Positions 32,901 to 46,138 of a stretch of 64,000 bases of DNA are shown one piece after another. This DNA comes from Pachypanchax playfairii. Taxonomy: Eukaryota > Chordata > Actinopteri > Cyprinodontiformes > Aplocheilidae. The stretch's first letter is position 1. Each line of letters opens with the position of its first letter. The DNA is taken from the NCBI GenBank assembly GCA_006937955.1, contig SSNP01000107.1, forward strand, positions 124,001 through 188,000, read 5' to 3'. The notes below the pieces were generated by a model. The model had not been told where the DNA came from, searched no databases, and worked only from the letters and a program-made list of their open reading frames with translations. Both the position numbers and the translations under genes were made by a program.

Positions 32901-35900
32901 AATAATTCTGCTGTTGATTCAAAAAGATGTGCCGATACTCTCAAAAGCTTAACTCTCCAAAGTTAGATTGAGAACTGAAGCTGGGAAATCACATAAAAAA
33001 TCCCTAATAATAAATCATAAACATGGCAGCATGGGAAGCTTTCATTATTTTTGATCTGACACACTTAAAGCCAGATTGATTGTTCTCCAAAATCTTTATA
33101 TCTTACCAAACACACACAAAACCAGTTAGATGTAATCCCATAAATCAAAACTAACTTATCATTCACACAGTAATGATTCATGTTGACGTAAAAATGCTCA
33201 AGTCCCTCAAACCAGTCATATTGTAAATACTGAGTTGTCCTTGCAACAGCCGAGCCAAGTTTACAAATCTCCAAACCGGCACCAAGAAAACAAAAACCGT
33301 AACTTTCTAACCAGAAATACCCCCTGCGGAGATATTCGTGAATGTAGTCCTCAAATTCCAACCCATAGTCTTCCCACCCTAAAGAAAGCATGCCCTGTTT
33401 ATCGAAGTTCACCACATCTTCCCGAAAACAAAGTCAACAAACGTGCATGGGCACATACTCGTTTAACACAGAGGACAAGTTCTTATCCCCAAACACAGAC
33501 AAAAGTTTTTGGATCCACCCATGTGGAGGGATTAAGACAAGACATTAACTGTTTGAACTCTGTGAAAATGAGTGAAAAAGGCTTAAGATCAGATTAAATA
33601 AAGAGACGTGATCAAGTGGAGCTCATTCCCACGTATTTGACACAGGAGTAGAAGAGGTGGACATTTGGGAAAAGACTGTAGCTAGCTGCTGCGAGCTGTG
33701 AAGAACAGAGGCGTGCTGAGATCATGAATAAACACACAGACTCATCCAGAGCTCAAAAAGGAGGGGTGGGGTGGGGGGGCCTGGAAACACATCTGTGCTC
33801 TCTTTGATCCAAACTTCTGCGGCACAGCATGCCACTCACCTCAGCTGCCCAGTCTTTGCCTGACTAGAAAACAACAGCGACAATCCTAAACACTAGCTTG
33901 TTCCTTCCCATGCCGCCTTCCTCACTGCGGGTGCTGACTCACAAGGTAAAAGCAACTTTTTATGACAAGCCTAAGTCTTCAAATGTTATGGAAAACAGTG
34001 ACATTGTGTAACACACAAAGCCTATTGTTTGCTTCCCACTGTCTTGTACAAAATAAAGCTGTTTCAGTGCGTCTACCTCTGGAGAGCCAAAACTGCTTCA
34101 AGGTTTCTAGGTCATAACAGACTGAGTGCATCTGGCAAATATAGATGTCAAGACTGACTTTACTAAACACCAGATGTAACAGTTAGGAGTTTAAAAGCAT
34201 CGGTGTTCTGAAATCAAAGCACTTGTTGGATGGTTCTGCAGTGCCTGACATGTTCCACCTGATTTGTTTCAAACTATTAAATAAATGCTGATGATGTCCA
34301 GAGGAACGGATTCAGACACTGTCCTAAGTTTAACATATACTAAAGAAAAAGAACAATAGAACATAGTCTGCTGATAAAATACTGCAGCGTGATGCAAAGT
34401 ACAAGATTTATCAACTTGAAAAGAAAAATGCTAGAAGGTAAAAATCAAATTTACATTGGATTAGACTGGATTGGGGGTTGCATCAAAGCAAAGTTCATTT
34501 CAATGCCGTTTAACATAGTTTACTAACTGTAATATAAATTAACTGAATCTGACTGTGTCCAGGGTTTAATTCCACCCTGTCACACAATGACTGCTGGATA
34601 AATACACCAGCCCCCCTGACTCTGAACAATAACAAGCAGCTATAGAAAATTAATTAATCTGATAATCCACATATAGTCAAAGATTTAAAGGTCCTGTATC
34701 CTGCTATTTTACAGCTTTCAACATCTGTGATAGGCACATATACAATAAAATGTCACCTTTGGCGTTATATAGTCTTCTTTTGTTCTGAAATATAACTTAT
34801 ATTCTCGAGTTATTCTTCAACCAGGAAGTAAAACACTTGGTTTACCTTAAATCCCATCTCTCCTCCAGGCTTAGTGAGTGCTGCCCCTCAAGCTGCCCGA
34901 ATAAAATGGTGAATAAAGTCCTTTAACTCTCAAAGCCAAATGCACATTTTCGCCGAGACATTTTAAGAAAGTAAAATACTACAAAACGATGGTGCTCAGT
35001 GTCTTGCTTCAGACTCTTGCACCCCGGGGCGTGTGTTTAATCTGTATAGGCAGCACGGACACGCCGGGCAGGTCCTGGTTTAACATTCTTACATCACTAT
35101 GTTACAGTCAGTCGTTTTCCAGGAGAGAGTGGAGCAGCTGCTCAGAGCGCAGGATTCAGGAAGATTACTGAGAAATGTGTGTATTAAGCCAAAAACCACT
35201 CTGGGGGTGGGGGGAGGGGATAAGGAAATAGCATCACAACATGGTTAAAAGCTCCAAAAAGTTGATTTTATGTGATATAGGATCTTTAAAGACTGCAACA
35301 CTTTTGTAACTGAGGTGAAAAAGTAACCCTAACCGTTGATAAGACACGCGGTCATTGCCAAAATATGTTCAATTAAAACGAGGTATTTCAAAAATGAACT
35401 CACCTTAAAATATAAACAAACGTGATATTTATAATTCTGCTTAAAATCTGAAAATAGTCAAAAAACTTGTCATATAATTTCCTTCTACACTAGCAGAAAT
35501 TACTTTTTTTTTTTTTAACTATCTCCTCTTTTACTGACCCACTGCAGAAAAAAGAAAAAGCTATACTTCTTCCATGGCGTGGGAGTGAAGAGTAAACAAC
35601 TTACAAATGGTGCGCTCAAGTGTAGGAGTGAGACATTGGATTTTAAAGCCAACCAAGATGTTACCTTAGTTCCCTTACAACATAACCCTCTGACCTGAAG
35701 AAATGTTCTCATTTGTCAACTTTTCCATTGCGGTTACAGATTTTTGCTCAACAAGTCACACAAACTGAATCCTAACAAACCTGAAACTTCTCTAAACACA
35801 TGGAAATGTGGCTCGTTTCGGTTTCTTTTGACTCCCAAGCTCGTGCAGTCAAAAGTAGTGGGATAAAAGAGCCCTACAAAAACATACGATTAACTCTGAC

Positions 35901-38900
35901 AAGAATCTCCAAAGACCACATTATTTTAAGATGGCAGCATTATTATACTAACCATCAACACTGTGTTACAATTTAGTTGTTTTTTATTCCTATATTTGAT
36001 TTTCTTGGTAACAGTAAAAGAAAAAAACCTTCTGACAGAAACACAAAGTGAGGGAGGTTATAAATTATCCCTGTTGTCATGTGAAAAACCTTCAGCCACT
36101 CTGTCTGGTATCTTTCCCTCACAAACCAGCCTTCGAGGTTGAGCTAGTGAGAACACCGCCGCAAGACTCCCACCCTCCAATTCCCTCTGCTTGTACTGTT
36201 TAAGCCCAGAGAACCACATCCTGAGCAGAGAAACGCAATCGACAGCAATGCCTCCTTGAACTGGAAAATTGGTTACTCAATCTGAACTTTTCACTGACGA
36301 CTCTGTTGCTCGACAAAAATATTACAATCACTGCTTTCATTGGAAGCTCAACCGGAAAATGTGAAGATATTAAAAAAGAAAAGAAAAAGTTATAGCAAAA
36401 ATAAGCCGGTTATCATGAGACGTGATGGGAAAGATGTCTGTGCTGGATCTTTCAATACACACTCTGATTTTGGTATCAAATGAACACTAACCAAAGAATA
36501 ATGGACTGTAACACTAATGCATAAAAAAACAGTAATATCTTTCCTTAAATTTACTGGAAAATGTGCAAAGAAAGGAGAGAAAATCCATTAAAGTGCAATC
36601 AATCAATGAGCTGTAGTTTGATGATGACTAATTTATGTGTATTATTATGCTTTTTATATAAAATTATTGAAATAAAGTGGTACTAAATAACTCTTCCACA
36701 GCCGTGTCTCAGACAGCCATTGCTGGAACCGGTGTTCTGTTGAAATATGCTACCTGTTGAGATGTGCTACCGATTCCTTCTGTGTATGTGCCGTTCCACA
36801 GTCTTGACTTCAATAAACAGATTTATCATTTATTTTTTGTTTCTATATTTTTCCATTAATACATTTTACCTATCAAATAAATAAAAGGCAAAGGAGAAGG
36901 ACCCAACAATGGCTGACAAGGACCCAGAGGGCTTTTATATAGGAAATATCAGGGAAGGTTCATAAAAATATGTTTAAATAATTAACAGGACACACTCACC
37001 ATAAACAAGAATACTGTATAAACTTAAAATAACATCTCATTATGAAATAAGTTGTTAATTCACACTATGGCGGCATATATCGACAAGGCAGCATAAATCA
37101 TCAGAACTTCCGGCTGCAACCCGAATTACTGAAGTTAAGTGTAATAAAGGGGGACCAGAGGGGTCTAAAGTGTCTAATATGAAGATGAATATGTTTTTTG
37201 GTGAGTATCCACTTAGACAAGTTTCAAAACAGTAGCTTAAACTTTTAAAAGTTATTTTGTACTGCTTTAAAAAACTGTCTGTATAGTCAGAACCTGCATA
37301 AAAGAAGAACAATCAGATTAACTACAAACTGTGAAATTTACAGTACTCAGACCCTTTGACACAAACAACAACATGATAAGAACATTAAAAAGGTGATTCT
37401 GTAGATTTGGATGCCTGATTCCCCCCCACCCCTCCTCATTCTGTTTTTTAGGTCTATAAGAAGTCCTAGTATGATTTGAGCCACACCCACTTGTAACAAT
37501 GACCAGTGCACATTAAGCGAGAGTACAATTTGGCAGAACTTCCTTATAATAAACCACAGACCGATGCTGGACTTTTAGCCAAGCGGCTGGAAGAGGAAAC
37601 AGAGGAATATAAACAGCACTCACCGCGGCCTGGCTCGGATTTCCATGGTGTTCTAAGGCGTCCTCTGCACAGCTCACACACACAACATACCGTTCAGGAA
37701 ACAAGCGCAAATCTAAAAGCAGTCAGAGAAACAACACAGGCCTTGCTGGTTAATAATGTGGGCAGATTTTTAATTATAGGTCAAAGCTAAACAAAAAGAA
37801 ATCTGGTGAATGCTGAAAATAACACAAACTATCCATCAGACCACAGAGGAAATCGCAGTTTACATGTGATTGCTGAACTTTCTGAGTTACCAACATGAGC
37901 TTTTTACCTTAGTGATGGTCTTGATGGAAATCTGACTGTTAATGCAACTAAAAAATTTAATATAATGAAAACAATAATACTGCATATGTTATGCAATTAA
38001 AAAGACATTTGTTTGTAATAAAACCAGATAAATTGATCTCAAATGGACAGACTAGCTTACAGAACTCTGATCTACATTCTATTACAAAGACTCCTGCATG
38101 TGAACAAGATGCATAAATCAAGTCTAAGTTTAGCAAACTGAGAATTTTCATTAACTTGTATGTTTGACTGAATTAACCTGTTACATTTAGGTTAAAGGCT
38201 TTACGTTATTAAACTGTATGAAAATTTTTTAAACCTGAATTATCAACTAATTTCAAAATTTGGAGTTAAAAAGTAGAAGTGTTATAAAACGAATGTGTGT
38301 TTAAGAAACCACATCACTCCTGTTCTGTACTCTCTACACTGGCTCCCCATTGACTACAGAATCCAATATAAAGTACTGCTGTTTATTTTCTGTTCTGTTC
38401 ATGGCCTAGCACCATTATATCTGTGCAACATGCTCACACCATACCTGCCCTGCAGAGCTTTACGTTCTGCAGACCAACACCTGCTGGTGGTCCCACAGAC
38501 CAGATATAAACAATGGGGTGGTCGTGCCTTCGCTGTGGTCGGACCAAAGCTCTGGAATTCTCTACCTTTTGAACTACGTTCCATCACAACTCTCTCCTTG
38601 TTTAAGGCCAGATTGAAACATCACTTGTTTAAATTAGCTTTCAGTGTTGAGTGTCGCGTCACTTGAAAACTGTTTTTTAGGTTTTTTTGTGGATTTGACT
38701 GCTTCTATGTATCGCTTGCTTTTTAACCTTATTTTTGCTGTTCAGTGCTTTGGGCAACCTACGGTTGTTGTAAAGCGCTTTTATAAATAAAATTGATTGA
38801 GTGATTGGTTGGTTGGTTGGTTGGTTGGTTGGTTGGTTGGTTGGTTGGTTGGTTNNNNNNNNNNCTCCTCCAGGCTTAGTGAGTGCTGCCCCTCAAGCTG

Positions 38901-41900
38901 CCCGAATAAAATGGTGAATAAAGTCCTTTAACTCTCAAAGCCAAATGCACATTTTCGCCGAGACATTTTAAGAAAGTAAAATACTACAAAACGATGGTGC
39001 TCAGTGTCTTGCTTCAGACTCTTGCACCCCGGGGCGTGTGTTTAATCTGTATAGGCAGCACGGACACGCCGGGCAGGTCCTGGTTTAACATTCTTACATC
39101 ACTATGTTACAGTCAGTCGTTTTCCAGGAGAGAGTGGAGCAGCTGCTCAGAGCGCAGGATTCAGGAAGATTACTGAGAAATGTGTGTATTAAGCCAAAAA
39201 CCACTCTGGGGGTGGGGGGAGGGGATAAGGAAATAGCATCACAACATGGTTAAAAGCTCCAAAAAGTTGATTTTATGTGATATAGGATCTTTAAAGACTG
39301 CAACACTTTTGTAACTGAGGTGAAAAAGTAACCCTAACCGTTGATAAGACACGCGGTCATTGCCAAAATATGTTCAATTAAAACGAGGTATTTCAAAAAT
39401 GAACTCACCTTAAAATATAAACAAACGTGATATTTATAATTCTGCTTAAAATCTGAAAATAGTCAAAAAACTTGTCATATAATTTCCTTCTACACTAGCA
39501 GAAATTACTTTTTTTTTTTTTAACTATCTCCTCTTTTACTGACCCACTGCAGAAAAAAGAAAAAGCTATACTTCTTCCATGGCGTGGGAGTGAAGAGTAA
39601 ACAACTTACAAATGGTGCGCTCAAGTGTAGGAGTGAGACATTGGATTTTAAAGCCAACCAAGATGTTACCTTAGTTCCCTTACAACATAACCCTCTGACC
39701 TGAAGAAATGTTCTCATTTGTCAACTTTTCCATTGCGGTTACAGATTTTTGCTCAACAAGTCACACAAACTGAATCCTAACAAACCTGAAACTTCTCTAA
39801 ACACATGGAAATGTGGCTCGTTTCGGTTTCTTTTGACTCCCAAGCTCGTGCAGTCAAAAGTAGTGGGATAAAAGAGCCCTACAAAAACATACGATTAACT
39901 CTGACAAGAATCTCCAAAGACCACATTATTTTAAGATGGCAGCATTATTATACTAACCATCAACACTGTGTTACAATTTAGTTGTTTTTTATTCCTATAT
40001 TTGATTTTCTTGGTAACAGTAAAAGAAAAAAACCTTCTGACAGAAACACAAAGTGAGGGAGGTTATAAATTATCCCTGTTGTCATGTGAAAAACCTTCAG
40101 CCACTCTGTCTGGTATCTTTCCCTCACAAACCAGCCTTCGAGGTTGAGCTAGTGAGAACACCGCCGCAAGACTCCCACCCTCCAATTCCCTCTGCTTGTA
40201 CTGTTTAAGCCCAGAGAACCACATCCTGAGCAGAGAAACGCAATCGACAGCAATGCCTCCTTGAACTGGAAAATTGGTTACTCAATCTGAACTTTTCACT
40301 GACGACTCTGTTGCTCGACAAAAATATTACAATCACTGCTTTCATTGGAAGCTCAACCGGAAAATGTGAAGATATTAAAAAAGAAAAGAAAAAGTTATAG
40401 CAAAAATAAGCCGGTTATCATGAGACGTGATGGGAAAGATGTCTGTGCTGGATCTTTCAATACACACTCTGATTTTGGTATCAAATGAACACTAACCAAA
40501 GAATAATGGACTGTAACACTAATGCATAAAAAAACAGTAATATCTTTCCTTAAATTTACTGGAAAATGTGCAAAGAAAGGAGAGAAAATCCATTAAAGTG
40601 CAATCAATCAATGAGCTGTAGTTTGATGATGACTAATTTATGTGTATTATTATGCTTTTTATATAAAATTATTGAAATAAAGTGGTACTAAATAACTCTT
40701 CCACAGCCGTGTCTCAGACAGCCATTGCTGGAACCGGTGTTCTGTTGAAATATGCTACCTGTTGAGATGTGCTACCGATTCCTTCTGTGTATGTGCCGTT
40801 CCACAGTCTTGACTTCAATAAACAGATTTATCATTTATTTTTTGTTTCTATATTTTTCCATTAATACATTTTACCTATCAAATAAATAAAAGGCAAAGGA
40901 GAAGGACCCAACAATGGCTGACAAGGACCCAGAGGGCTTTTATATAGGAAATATCAGGGAAGGTTCATAAAAATATGTTTAAATAATTAACAGGACACAC
41001 TCACCATAAACAAGAATACTGTATAAACTTAAAATAACATCTCATTATGAAATAAGTTGTTAATTCACACTATGGCGGCATATATCGACAAGGCAGCATA
41101 AATCATCAGAACTTCCGGCTGCAACCCGAATTACTGAAGTTAAGTGTAATAAAGGGGGACCAGAGGGGTCTAAAGTGTCTAATATGAAGATGAATATGTT
41201 TTTTGGTGAGTATCCACTTAGACAAGTTTCAAAACAGTAGCTTAAACTTTTAAAAGTTATTTTGTACTGCTTTAAAAAACTGTCTGTATAGTCAGAACCT
41301 GCATAAAAGAAGAACAATCAGATTAACTACAAACTGTGAAATTTACAGTACTCAGACCCTTTGACACAAACAACAACATGATAAGAACATTAAAAAGGTG
41401 ATTCTGTAGATTTGGATGCCTGATTCCCCCCCACCCCTCCTCATTCTGTTTTTTAGGTCTATAAGAAGTCCTAGTATGATTTGAGCCACACCCACTTGTA
41501 ACAATGACCAGTGCACATTAAGCGAGAGTACAATTTGGCAGAACTTCCTTATAATAAACCACAGACCGATGCTGGACTTTTAGCCAAGCGGCTGGAAGAG
41601 GAAACAGAGGAATATAAACAGCACTCACCGCGGCCTGGCTCGGATTTCCATGGTGTTCTAAGGCGTCCTCTGCACAGCTCACACACACAACATACCGTTC
41701 AGGAAACAAGCGCAAATCTAAAAGCAGTCAGAGAAACAACACAGGCCTTGCTGGTTAATAATGTGGGCAGATTTTTAATTATAGGTCAAAGCTAAACAAA
41801 AAGAAATCTGGTGAATGCTGAAAATAACACAAACTATCCATCAGACCACAGAGGAAATCGCAGTTTACATGTGATTGCTGAACTTTCTGAGTTACCAACA

Positions 41901-44900
41901 TGAGCTTTTTACCTTAGTGATGGTCTTGATGGAAATCTGACTGTTAATGCAACTAAAAAATTTAATATAATGAAAACAATAATACTGCATATGTTATGCA
42001 ATTAAAAAGACATTTGTTTGTAATAAAACCAGATAAATTGATCTCAAATGGACAGACTAGCTTACAGAACTCTGATCTACATTCTATTACAAAGACTCCT
42101 GCATGTGAACAAGATGCATAAATCAAGTCTAAGTTTAGCAAACTGAGAATTTTCATTAACTTGTATGTTTGACTGAATTAACCTGTTACATTTAGGTTAA
42201 AGGCTTTACGTTATTAAACTGTATGAAAATTTTTTAAACCTGAATTATCAACTAATTTCAAAATTTGGAGTTAAAAAGTAGAAGTGTTATAAAACGAATG
42301 TGTGTTTAAGAAACCACATCACTCCTGTTCTGTACTCTCTACACTGGCTCCCCATTGACTACAGAATCCAATATAAAGTACTGCTGTTTATTTTCTGTTC
42401 TGTTCATGGCCTAGCACCATTATATCTGTGCAACATGCTCACACCATACCTGCCCTGCAGAGCTTTACGTTCTGCAGACCAACACCTGCTGGTGGTCCCA
42501 CAGACCAGATATAAACAATGGGGTGGTCGTGCCTTCGCTGTGGTCGGACCAAAGCTCTGGAATTCTCTACCTTTTGAACTACGTTCCATCACAACTCTCT
42601 CCTTGTTTAAGGCCAGATTGAAACATCACTTGTTTAAATTAGCTTTCAGTGTTGAGTGTCGCGTCACTTGAAAACTGTTTTTTAGGTTTTTTTGTGGATT
42701 TGACTGCTTCTATGTATCGCTTGCTTTTTAACCTTATTTTTGCTGTTCAGTGCTTTGGGCAACCTACGGTTGTTGTAAAGCGCTTTTATAAATAAAATTG
42801 ATTGAGTGATTGGTTGGTTGGTTGGTTGGTTGGTTGGTTGGTTGGTTGGTTGGTTGGTTGGTTGATTGGTTGGTTGGTTGGTTGGTTGGTTGGTTGGTTG
42901 ATTGGTTGGTTGGTTGGTTGGTTGATTGGTTGGTTGGTTGGTTGGTTGGTTGGTTGGTTGATTGGTTGGTTGAATTATTTGTAGGTGCATATGAGAGCAA
43001 GTGTTTGTGTGATGACAGCTGTAAGACACCTGTAAGACATCCTGTTGACCCTGAGACAAGTTGTTCATTTCAAACTCCAGTCACTTTTTATTCACTCAGA
43101 ATACCACGTGTTGAGTTTGAGACATTTTTTTTTGAGACAAAAAAATTTATTTAACCATTTTCATCACCAGTTTCATCATTCTCTCGGTTTGATTTAGGGA
43201 AATACATTAATGAAGCAGTTGCTGTTACCACCTGCTATCAAATTTCACCATTTTATCAATAAAAACACATAAACAATGTAAACAAAGAGATGTGTTCCTG
43301 CATTTTGTCACTTCCAGTTTCAAAATTGAGACTTACCCAAAGCTCATAAAAACATTCATATTTGCCTTAAAAGTGTGAAACAACACAAATCTGCTGAAAT
43401 TGTTAAATAAAGTTATAATGCTTCTAAATGTTTTATTGAGACCTGATCGTGTTGGAGACACTTAAAAGTAACAGTAGGGTTTGAAACGTTTTTGACTTTC
43501 TTGTCTTGTCAAGTTGGATATAATTCGGACTTAACGAAAACCAATCACAACATAAAATTTGTAACTTTTTGATTTATAGCAATTTTTTTAGTATCGTTAA
43601 ACCATAAACATAGACTACAGTGAACCAGTGGACTTAATTACACCACCTTTGACCTCAAAGCACCAGGCTTCATGTGATGCGTAAAGGACCTGCTGAGAAG
43701 ATGCATCATCTGACTCTGCAGCAGGTCAGCACTGCCTCAACATACAGGCCTCAGCCCTGAGGGACCAGATATTAACTTTACTGACAGGAAGAGAACCATG
43801 TTGGTCCCATGAAAAGGTGACCAGGGGTCACAGGCACTAGATGGGGCGTGAAGATAGATTCTCACTGCTCTCCATAGACAGTCGCACAATTTTTCCCTCT
43901 CCCACTCTCAACAGACTCTCAAGGGAACCACTTAATGGCAGCCTGTTCTCAAGAAAACCCTAAGCAGGTAGGGACAGGACATAAAAACAAGTGATGGGGA
44001 GAAAAATCAACATGCAGACCACAGATGACTTGCTCTTTCTGTGGGAAAATTTGCCAAATATCAACCATGAGATGTCTATTTTTGACCTTTAACTGTGTTA
44101 CAGTGTCTTTATCACATACCGTGCTTGACAACACATCTGAGATTGGAGTGCCGCTTCAGAAAATTGGCCACAAGGTTGAAGTTTTCCCCTATTAAAAAAA
44201 GGCAGAAAGGCAGTTAACATTCAAGCTGACAGTGATAAGATCAAAGAACAACTTTAATGGGACTGAAGATAAGACATTTCTTGGCAGTGTAAACATTTTT
44301 CAAACTGTGAGACAAAGTGATTAATATGTGTAGCTGTTAGGCAAACATTTTTGTTCCAGCATAAGACCCTTTTTTAAAAGGGAGTTCATAATACACCACG
44401 GAATAAGCAAGACTTGCTCACACATGGTACATGGTGCCACACACAAACTTTAGTTTGGCACAAACCAAGAAGTCATGTGTTGGTTCTGTTTCTCATGGAA
44501 TGTTTGTCACAGTATGTAAGATGTGCAGGGCAGAAACAGTGGACTGTTGCTCAATCTGGCAGGAATTTGTTGACTAAAAGCAAAGGTCTGGCTAACATGC
44601 AATCCAGCTGTTAGCGCAGGGAAGCAGACAGAACTTGCTTACTTTTTGGTATCTTGTTAGTTAAATGGTTAAACTGCACTACCCCAGACTTTAGCACTAA
44701 CTTTCAATGACATCTCTTCTCATTTCAGAATCTCTCTGTCATTGTTGTCAAATTGAAACCTACTTAACAACAAACAAAGCAGTTTTGGGAAGGATTTTAA
44801 CCATTTGCATTCAACTAAAGGATTAACATGTCCTGTGCAGTTTGTTAAAATCCTGACCTCCTGCACTCCAGGTGCTTTCAAACGCTCCTGGATAATGTCA

Positions 44901-45382
44901 AATCTGCACTGACATCAAGTTAAAATGAGGCTGTCTTCATTTCTGAAAACCTGACATTTTGGAATTGGTAAGGTTTTTACCCTTCAGCAACAACATGAAA
45001 ACTTCCACAACTGTCCTCCTAAAGTCTAACAACAAGGACAAATATGTCCTACATAGTGAGTTAGCATAAACATGTGACACACCAACTGTGCTGGTCCAGT
45101 TTCTGTTTGCTAATACTATATCAGAAAAATGTACTTTATTTCATTTCCCTTGTCAACGATATGCTAATGTGGACGTCATGTGTCAAGCCACCACATATAT
45201 ATTATACAATTAACCAGAGGGTATCCCAAAACATTTTCTGACACAAAATCCCAAAAATACAAGTGGTATAAGGTTTAAAATGGTAGCATATAAAGGCACA
45301 GAAGCCACAGTCTTTCTGGAATAACTGAGACAATCAAGTGTTATAGTACATGAGGACTTGAGGAGATCAGAAGCAGCCTTCA

Positions 45383-45439
<57 letters not shown>

Positions 45440-45725
45440 TTGTATTTCTGACCTCCTGGGGACCCGTTTCCTGACTTTTACTATCTTTCTGGGGTCCGAG
45501 GGTTCTTGTGGGGACCGAAGCCTGGTCCCCATGAGGGGGACTCCCCTTTTTAGGGTTAGGGGTTAGGTTTATAGGTATGGTGTGAATAGAGTTTTAGTTA
45601 GTCTTAGGGTTAGTTATAGATCAGTAATGGTTAAGGTTAGTAAAAGGGTTTGGGTTAGGTATAAATCTAGTTACTAAAATCAATGGAAGTCAATGGACGG
45701 TCCCCATAAGGATAACAAAACACAC

Positions 45726-45809
<84 letters not shown>

Positions 45810-46099
45810 TTGTATTTCTGACCTCCTGGGGACCCGTTTCCTGACTTTTACTATCTTTCTGGGGTCCGAGGGTTCTTGTGGGGACCGAAGCCTGGTCCCC
45901 ATGAGGGGGACTCCCCTTTTTAGGGTTAGGGGTTAGGTTTATAGGTATGGTGTGAATAGAGTTTTAGTTAGTCTTAGGGTTAGTTATAGATCAGTAATGG
46001 TTAAGGTTAGTAAAAGGGTTTGGGTTAGGTATAAATCTAGTTACTAAAATCAATGGAAGTCAATGGACGGTCCCCATAAGGATAACAAAACACACTTGT

Positions 46100-46138
<39 letters not shown>

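Larger units (their letters stand above)
34860..38854. repeat. block A of a 4-kb exact duplication
   Basis: 3995 bases that recur at 38865-42859 with a constant offset of 4005. All six open frames in it recur residue for residue and the sequence lines agree. It ends in a TTGG run at a 10-N spacer. Best read as the end of one contig that overlaps the next. Confidence 0.95.

Noticed and set aside
33065..33597. Overlapping 116- and 120-codon frames on opposite strands
   Set aside because: No similarity to known proteins, and mutual overlap suggests chance openness.
38295..38666. 123-codon frame as a host gene (and its twin at 42300)
   Set aside because: It is the C-terminal end of an L2-type LINE protein next to a LINE 3' tail.
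42682..43154. PTNQ and WLVG repeat proteins
   Set aside because: Translations of the TTGG/TTGA microsatellite.
45549..45660. Interstitial telomere
   Set aside because: The ttaggg units are degenerate and lie inside a dispersed tandem unit; no uninterrupted array.
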